In this document: piece by piece, positions 22,587 to 27,566 of the stretch | Layout: the number at the start of each line of letters is the position of its first letter | How positions within the stretch are numbered: the first letter of the stretch is position 1 | Virus record (IMG/VR): IMGVR_UViG_3300037827_000056 | Location: 1-27,566 of that record | From: a virus | Strand: one strand, 5' to 3' | Length of the DNA: 27,566 nucleotides | Notes under the pieces: generated by a model | What the model saw: the letters and a program-made list of their open reading frames with translations, nothing else | Database searches by the model: none | What the model was told of the DNA's origin: nothing | Program-made: the position numbers and the translations under genes

Positions 22587-23150
22587 GTGGCCTACGTCTA
22601 CGATCCCAACTTGGACATGTGGCCGGACCTCAAGTACGGCCACATCGTCCTGACTCCTGTCCGCATCGGTGTGGATCGACGCAGCGGCAAGATGCTGACC
22701 GGGTGGGATCACGTGATCCAAAGCATGCTGCTGATCTTCTCGACCAAGTATCACGAGCGAGTGCTGCGCCGCTGGTGCGGTTCGTTCGTGCCTCACCTGA
22801 TCGGACAGAACGCCGATGAGCCAACCATCGCTCGCTTCTACTTCGCGATCTGCACCGGCATCGATCTCTGGGAGCCGAACTATCGCATCAACCGCGTGCG
22901 CGTTGCCAACCGCTCCGACGGTTCGCTAATGACATCGCCGGAGGAGCTTCGCACCGGCAAGCTGCAGACGTCGATGGAGGGCACCTATCGACCGCGTGGC
23001 CATCTGGGCAATAGCCAACCGCAGGTTCGTCGTGCTGTTGGTCTGGTGTCGCGTGGTTACAATCTATGGGAAGGGCGAGTCGGCAACATCGGCGGCGCAC
23101 CTGAAGGCGGCATCGGCACCACGCCGACGATACCGGGAGCGAAGCCATGA
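22587..23150 (+). CDS. Baseplate wedge protein W (gp25-like)
   Basis: A 187-residue protein starting with GTG at 22587 after GGAG. Residues 26-110 match the GPW/gp25 family (PF04965): GVDRRSGKMLTGWDHVIQSM, TKYHERVLRRWCGSFVPHLI and FAICTGIDLWEPNYRINRVRV. The gp25/W proteins sit in the inner baseplate wedge core and nucleate the tail sheath. The C-terminal ~60 residues are Gly/Arg-rich and extend beyond the family core. ATGA overlap links it to the gpJ-like gene, the canonical W-J-I order. Confidence 0.92.
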   Translation: MAYVYDPNLDMWPDLKYGHIVLTPVRIGVDRRSGKMLTGWDHVIQSMLLIFSTKYHERVLRRWCGSFVPHLIGQNADEPTIARFYFAICTGIDLWEPNYRINRVRVANRSDGSLMTSPEELRTGKLQTSMEGTYRPRGHLGNSQPQVRRAVGLVSRGYNLWEGRVGNIGGAPEGGIGTTPTIPGAKP

Positions 23151-24109
23151 GCGACATCTACGACATGGGCAGCGGCACCAAGGCAGGGCAGGCGATTGCA
23201 TCGCGTCTGAGCGAGCGCATCTCGGTCCTGATCCCGGCCAACCTGCAGCCCATGATCGTGCTGGAGAAGATCAGCACCGAAGACATTCTTGAGACGCGGA
23301 TGATCCGCTTCAAGCAACTCTGGGCGAAGTACGATCCGCCGATGGCGGCGCAGTACGACGTCGAGAATCTCGAATTCGATCCGATCAAGATCAATCAGGA
23401 AGCGTGCACATACTTCGAGTTGATGCTGCGCGACCGCGTCAATCAGGCCGCTCGCTCGATCACGCTGGCCTATGCCATCGGCACCGATCTCGACGCCATC
23501 GCATCGCGCTATCCCGGCGGCGTGCCGCGTCAGGAGGGCGAGCCCGATGATCGATATCGTCGGCGCATCTGGCTGTCGCCGAACACGCTGTCACCGCACG
23601 GCACAGCAGAGGCTTATGAATTCTGGGCGCTGACGGCATATCCCGAACTGCGCGACGCCACGGCACAGCGCAAGGTGACGCACGATTACTATCCGACGAT
23701 CCTGATCACCTGCCTGATGCAGCCGCCCGCCGATCCCGGCCCGCCCGATGACGCTCTGGTGCGCATACGCGCCTACATCCAGACGCTGTCGCGGATGGGA
23801 TTGACCGACGTCATCTCGGTGGACAAGCCGAAGATCAAGGAGATCAATTACAAGGTCGCCGTGTGGCTCTATCCCGGCACGCTGCAGGACCAGTGCCTTG
23901 CGAGGATCGAGAGCAATCTGTCGATCCTGATCGCTGAGCAATACTGGCTTGGGCATGATCACTCGCTGATGGCAATCAACGCTTGCTGCGCAATGCCCGG
24001 CGTGCACCATGTCGACATCATCGAGCCGACCGAAGACATCTTCGTGCCGCTCGACTGGGTGGTTCGCGTCAACATCCTCGAAGTCAAGATGGCAGGTCGC
24101 ACACTGTGA
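23147..24109 (+). CDS. Baseplate protein J-like
   Basis: A 320-residue protein on an ATGA overlap with W. It follows the P2/Mu baseplate J family (PF04865): an acidic helical N-terminus, QEACTYFELMLRDRVNQAA, LAYAIGTDLDAIASRYPGG, EPDDRYRRRIWLSP, then a beta-rich end with DVISVDKPKIKEINYKVAV and MPGVHHVDIIEP. J proteins form the wedge arms of contractile-tail baseplates. Length and gene order W-J-I agree with the family. Confidence 0.92.
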   Translation: MSDIYDMGSGTKAGQAIASRLSERISVLIPANLQPMIVLEKISTEDILETRMIRFKQLWAKYDPPMAAQYDVENLEFDPIKINQEACTYFELMLRDRVNQAARSITLAYAIGTDLDAIASRYPGGVPRQEGEPDDRYRRRIWLSPNTLSPHGTAEAYEFWALTAYPELRDATAQRKVTHDYYPTILITCLMQPPADPGPPDDALVRIRAYIQTLSRMGLTDVISVDKPKIKEINYKVAVWLYPGTLQDQCLARIESNLSILIAEQYWLGHDHSLMAINACCAMPGVHHVDIIEPTEDIFVPLDWVVRVNILEVKMAGRTL

Positions 24110-25575
24110 ACGATATCGTCACTGAAGGCATCATCTCGGCACCGGGAGCCAAGCTGCTTTATCGCAACGCGACCGGCCTTGAGAAGGCGATGGCCGACGT
24201 TGACGGTGAGCGGCTGATCGGCACCTACGCCGAGATCATCCACGATCAGTGGGACCCTTACGCGATCTCGCTCAACAACCTGCCCTATCTCGCATACGCG
24301 ATGGGCGCTCTGCTGTGGGAGGAAGGCTGGAGCGAGTCCACGCAGCGCGAATGGGTGGATCGCCAGTTCGAGTACAAGAGCCTGCGCGGTACGCCTGACG
24401 GCATCTCGATGGCTCTGAAGTATTCGGGCCGCGATTTCTCGCCGCCGACCGGCTACACGATTCAGGAGATGCTACGACCGCCGCAGGGATTCTGGGCGTC
24501 GCCTTCCATGAGCAAGGAAGCGTTCGACTACTGGATTCATCTGATGCCGGAGTTGCGCATCACGTTCTACGAGGGCGTCGGCTGGGATAGCGAAGACGTC
24601 CTGTTCTGCGGTGACGGCGGCTGCAACTGGTTCGTCGGACTTGATGATGGTGAGGCGCTGCATGGTCGTAAGGCCTTCCTGCGCGTGAACGGCAAAGATA
24701 TTCCGCTGGAGATTTACACCTTCACGAAGGAGATCAACAGCGAGGTCTCCATCGACTACGAGCGCGTCTGCATTCCCGGTCTCGCTGGTCCGGCCTATCT
24801 GCAGGGCGACTTCGTCAACGACGATCAGTATGTCTGCGCCGAAACGCTGGTGCCGCAACTGGTCACGGTGCGGATCGACGGCAGCTACGATCACGAACAG
24901 AGTGCGCTGCATCTCGACACCGTGGTGCCGGGCATGGAGCCCATCGACGTTCGCTACGAACGCGAGAGCGACATCGGATGGGGCAACAGCTTCTTCTTCG
25001 TCGGCGACTGGAGTGATCATCGCAATACGCTGCCGGAGAATGAACCGAAGCCTCCGACGCCAGAGCATCCAGCCGTGCTGCCGCCGCCGCTTCAGCCGGA
25101 GCATCCGATCACCTATCCGCCGTCATCAGGCTTGCCGACTGAGCCGCCGCCGATACCGACGCAGCCGATCCCGATTGTTTACTACGCCGATGCAGGATAC
25201 GACGCAGCACGCATGCTTGCGGATCGCGTCTTCCTGCACGACCCGGAGATCATGGGAGTCATCACCGGCGGCATCTCGTATGTCGGCGTCGATTATGTCT
25301 CGTGGCCTGCGTACACTGCCGACTTGATGATCGACCTGCACATGAACGATGACCTCTGGTCGTGGTTCGCTGATGAAGGCCACACGAACGATGACAACTA
25401 CTTCGCCAGTCACGTTGACATGGCTGACTTTGACCGGGCCTGTCGCGCGGTCGTCGTATCGCAGGCGCTGCGTGATCGAGTGCGCACCGCGTTCGATCCG
25501 ACACGATTGATCGAACTACGCGAAAGAGCTTGGGCAGAAACAACGGTTGACCAACAGGTCATCAACTTACTCTGA
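24106..25575 (+). CDS. Tail protein I-like baseplate protein with C-terminal extension
   Basis: A 489-residue protein starting GTG at 24106, overlapping the J stop as GTGA; in-frame codons further upstream lie inside J. Residues 14-110 fit P2 I (PF09684): LLYRNATGLEKAMADVD, QWDPYAISLNNLPYLAYAMG, LLWEEGWSESTQREWVDRQF and LRGTPDGISMALKYSG. A beta-rich region follows to about 310. Residues 311-357 are a Pro-rich hinge, after which about 130 residues form an extra acidic domain (IPIVYYADAGYDAARMLADR ... DLMIDLHMNDDLWSWFADEG). P2 I is only about 180 residues, so this is a large fusion. The core role is at the baseplate rim; the extension may link to fibres. Confidence 0.88.
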   Translation: MNDIVTEGIISAPGAKLLYRNATGLEKAMADVDGERLIGTYAEIIHDQWDPYAISLNNLPYLAYAMGALLWEEGWSESTQREWVDRQFEYKSLRGTPDGISMALKYSGRDFSPPTGYTIQEMLRPPQGFWASPSMSKEAFDYWIHLMPELRITFYEGVGWDSEDVLFCGDGGCNWFVGLDDGEALHGRKAFLRVNGKDIPLEIYTFTKEINSEVSIDYERVCIPGLAGPAYLQGDFVNDDQYVCAETLVPQLVTVRIDGSYDHEQSALHLDTVVPGMEPIDVRYERESDIGWGNSFFFVGDWSDHRNTLPENEPKPPTPEHPAVLPPPLQPEHPITYPPSSGLPTEPPPIPTQPIPIVYYADAGYDAARMLADRVFLHDPEIMGVITGGISYVGVDYVSWPAYTADLMIDLHMNDDLWSWFADEGHTNDDNYFASHVDMADFDRACRAVVVSQALRDRVRTAFDPTRLIELRERAWAETTVDQQVINLL

Positions 25576-25589
25576 GGAGAGGGAATCAG

Positions 25590-27566
25590 ATGGAACGCAA
25601 AGTTAATATTCAAGATTGGCAGAAGGTAACGGTCGAGGATTTCAACAACTTCGGTCTGTTTCCTCGCGCGTCGTTCGATCACATCGTCTTCGACACGATC
25701 ATTCCCGACATGGCGTTCACCGGCTTCACGGTGGTGCAGACCGCACCGGCGGTCGTGACCGTCGGCTCTGGTCGGCTCTATCACGCCGGGCTCGTGTTCT
25801 ATAACGACAACGAGGGTGGCACCTCGCTCGATCTTCTCGGCGTTCTCCCGGTTGTGACGCGGCGCTGGGTCGGCGTCGTCACGTGGGGACAGGAGATTCA
25901 AACCGACACTGAGCCGCGCACGTTCCTCACCGATCCGGTGACCCGCGCAACGGTCGCTCGCGTCGTCTCCACCGAGTCGCGCCGCTGGGCCAACATCTCG
26001 ACGGTAGTCGGCGCTGAGAGTCCCGATCCGCAGAAGCCAGCGATTGCATCGAACACGCTGGCGGTGTGCTGGATACTGCTGGACTCGACAGGCATCCTCG
26101 CGATCCAGATGGAAGAAGAGAACCGCGCACCGAACCTGCGCGATCTCGACAACAGGATGAACGAGAATGATGGCTGGCGCATTCGCACGTCTTCGCGGCT
26201 CGACACGCTGGCGACCGATCTGGCCGCACTGGCTGCGCGTCTTGCTGGCACTGCGTCAATGCAGCTTGCACTTCGCCTTGCTGCCGACATCGCACGGGTG
26301 AAGGAGGAGCTTAACCTTCCAGACACTTACACCTCGTGGGGCGCGGATCACTTCCTGACCAACGACGAGACCGACGTCCACACCGATCCGCCAAATCCTG
26401 ACGTGCTCTGCAAGGTCGAAGAGGGCATCCGCTTCGCGTGGGCCGCGCAGCGCGACTCGCAATTCGCGATGCTGAACCCGCTCGACCCGGCGGTGATCAA
26501 TCAGAACAACTTCGTGCTGCCGGTCTATCACGAGAAGGCGCGGCTCGAAGTGCTTGGCAACGACAGCGAACTGTCGATCTCGCAGTATCAATTCCAGACC
26601 ATCAGTTGGGAATTGTGCACGCGCACGCGCACGCGCATCCGCTTCGGCACGCCGATGTATGTTTGCTACAACGGTTGCTGGTGGTTCGCGCCGTCAGGTC
26701 AGGACTGGCAGACGTCAATCGGCATGGGTGAGTGGGCCAACAACTTCGGCGGCTCGACCGGCATGACGCCGAACACCGATCTGATCTACGATCCGATCCG
26801 CAACATCCTGACGCGCGGCGAAGAGACGTTTCAAATCCTCGACGTGCAGGACGTCTCGACGCACACCATCCTACGCATCGCTCAGTTCTGGGTGGATGAG
26901 ATCATTGACTCCTACTACTGGCGGCAGATCATTACCGTCGAAGGTCTCAACGGTGCAGTCATCGGGCAGAGCTTCCTGAATTCGCAGGGCGGCTGGCTGA
27001 CGTCGGTGGAAATCTTCTTCACGCGCGTTGCCACCAGCGGCGACGTTCACGTGCTGATCGTGGAGTGCAACGACATCGGCGCTCCGAACTATCAGAAGGT
27101 GATCGCTCGCTCGACGCATCCGGCTGATCTCCTGCGCATCTATCCCTACGCGACAAAGGTCGGCGTGCTGCCAACCTATCTGGCGAAGGGCAAGCGCTAT
27201 GCCGTCGTGCTGCAGACGGCTGGCAATCACTTCGTCGCCTGCGTTCACAACAACAAGTTCGCTCAAGGCTCGCTGTTCACTTCGACGGATGGCGCTTGGG
27301 CTTCCGGCGATCTGCAGAAGGACCTGTCGTTCCGACTGAACTTCGCGGAGTTCGAGGCGACACGCTGCACCGTGCAGCTTGCGCCGCTGGAGTTGAATGG
27401 CGGCATTGCGCAGATCGATCTCAACTTCGACTCGACGCGTCCTCCGGGCACGACGATCACGTTCGAGATTCAGCACAACGGCGTGTGGGTGCCGCTCGGC
27501 TACTACGACGATAACCCGCTGGTGAACCTGCCGCCGCTGTTGCAATTCCGCTGCTTGCTGGTCGGC
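25590..27566 (+). CDS. Large tail/baseplate-peripheral protein, right-truncated
   Basis: The frame is open from ATG 25590 (GAGGAGAGGG just upstream) to the last base, giving at least 659 residues. The N-terminus (VNIQDWQKVTVEDFNNFGLF, HIVFDTIIPDM) and VVTRRWVGVVTWGQE resemble large phage tail proteins that follow the I gene and connect baseplate to fibres. Residues about 175-250 hold a coiled coil (LDTLATDLAALAARLAG ... IARVKEELNL). Two beta-rich, Trp- and aromatic-rich domains follow, with SFLNSQGGWLTSVEIFF and GKRYAVVLQTAG recalling jelly-roll carbohydrate-binding domains. Its end and total length are not visible. Function is inferred from position and domain style. Confidence 0.88.
   Translation, partial: MERKVNIQDWQKVTVEDFNNFGLFPRASFDHIVFDTIIPDMAFTGFTVVQTAPAVVTVGSGRLYHAGLVFYNDNEGGTSLDLLGVLPVVTRRWVGVVTWGQEIQTDTEPRTFLTDPVTRATVARVVSTESRRWANISTVVGAESPDPQKPAIASNTLAVCWILLDSTGILAIQMEEENRAPNLRDLDNRMNENDGWRIRTSSRLDTLATDLAALAARLAGTASMQLALRLAADIARVKEELNLPDTYTSWGADHFLTNDETDVHTDPPNPDVLCKVEEGIRFAWAAQRDSQFAMLNPLDPAVINQNNFVLPVYHEKARLEVLGNDSELSISQYQFQTISWELCTRTRTRIRFGTPMYVCYNGCWWFAPSGQDWQTSIGMGEWANNFGGSTGMTPNTDLIYDPIRNILTRGEETFQILDVQDVSTHTILRIAQFWVDEIIDSYYWRQIITVEGLNGAVIGQSFLNSQGGWLTSVEIFFTRVATSGDVHVLIVECNDIGAPNYQKVIARSTHPADLLRIYPYATKVGVLPTYLAKGKRYAVVLQTAGNHFVACVHNNKFAQGSLFTSTDGAWASGDLQKDLSFRLNFAEFEATRCTVQLAPLELNGGIAQIDLNFDSTRPPGTTITFEIQHNGVWVPLGYYDDNPLVNLPPLLQFRCLLVG

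Noticed and set aside
26610-26642. Short ACGCGC microsatellite
   Set aside because: It encodes Thr-Arg repeats within the large tail protein and has only about three units; too short to argue for phase variation.
1-27566. tRNA, rRNA, insertion sequence, integrase or attachment site
   Set aside because: Nothing with cloverleaf, transposase-like or recombinase-like features was found; nearly every base lies in a structural gene.

Overview
The window is a dense, entirely plus-strand virion-structure region of a tailed double-stranded DNA phage or prophage. The evidence is a Mu/P2-like set of head and baseplate genes (gpF-like head morphogenesis protein, DUF2213 protease with scaffold, gp24-like cement protein, DUF2184 capsid, DUF4054 connector, then V, W, J and I baseplate proteins). 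GC-rich codon use and phage domains that I associate with alphaproteobacterial viruses suggest a host such as a Hyphomicrobiales bacterium. The host is an inference; no bacterial gene, tRNA, integrase or CRISPR array is visible.

Layout. (1) Bases 1-4146: a left-truncated unknown protein, an HExxH metallopeptidase-like protein, a small acidic protein, a small fibre-module protein and a gpF-like head protein with a histone-like Lys/Ala insert. (2) Bases 4150-14391: an adhesion cassette with a 1087-residue collagen-like fibre, an S74 self-cleaving fibre, a 956-residue repeat fibre, a small paralogue of that fibre's tip domain with a decayed third copy behind it, a glycine-rich adhesin candidate and a lectin-like protein. 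(3) Bases 14392-15408: three small proteins, one membrane-anchored with a coiled coil. (4) Bases 15411-18576: protease with nested scaffold, cement protein, major capsid protein and a small protein. (5) Bases 18582-21363: connector and neck proteins, ending in a gpZ-like protein that carries a gpF-like zinc motif. (6) Bases 21373-27566: baseplate V, an unknown, W, J, I and a right-truncated large tail protein.

Genes are packed with ATGA or GTGA overlaps or gaps of a few bases, which points to polycistronic, translationally coupled expression. No gap exceeds 53 bases. Four of the five gaps longer than 30 bases begin with an inverted repeat that overlaps the upstream stop codon, three of them around the cement and capsid genes. 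The fifth holds the remnant of a duplicated fibre tip.

The most notable points are these stop-codon hairpins, an in-frame scaffold start with a strong Shine-Dalgarno inside the protease gene, a six-copy LWW module and a common N-terminal tag shared between fibre genes, the tip-domain duplication and decay, the gpZ/zinc-motif combination, and the absence of tube, sheath and tape-measure genes from their usual place between neck and baseplate genes.
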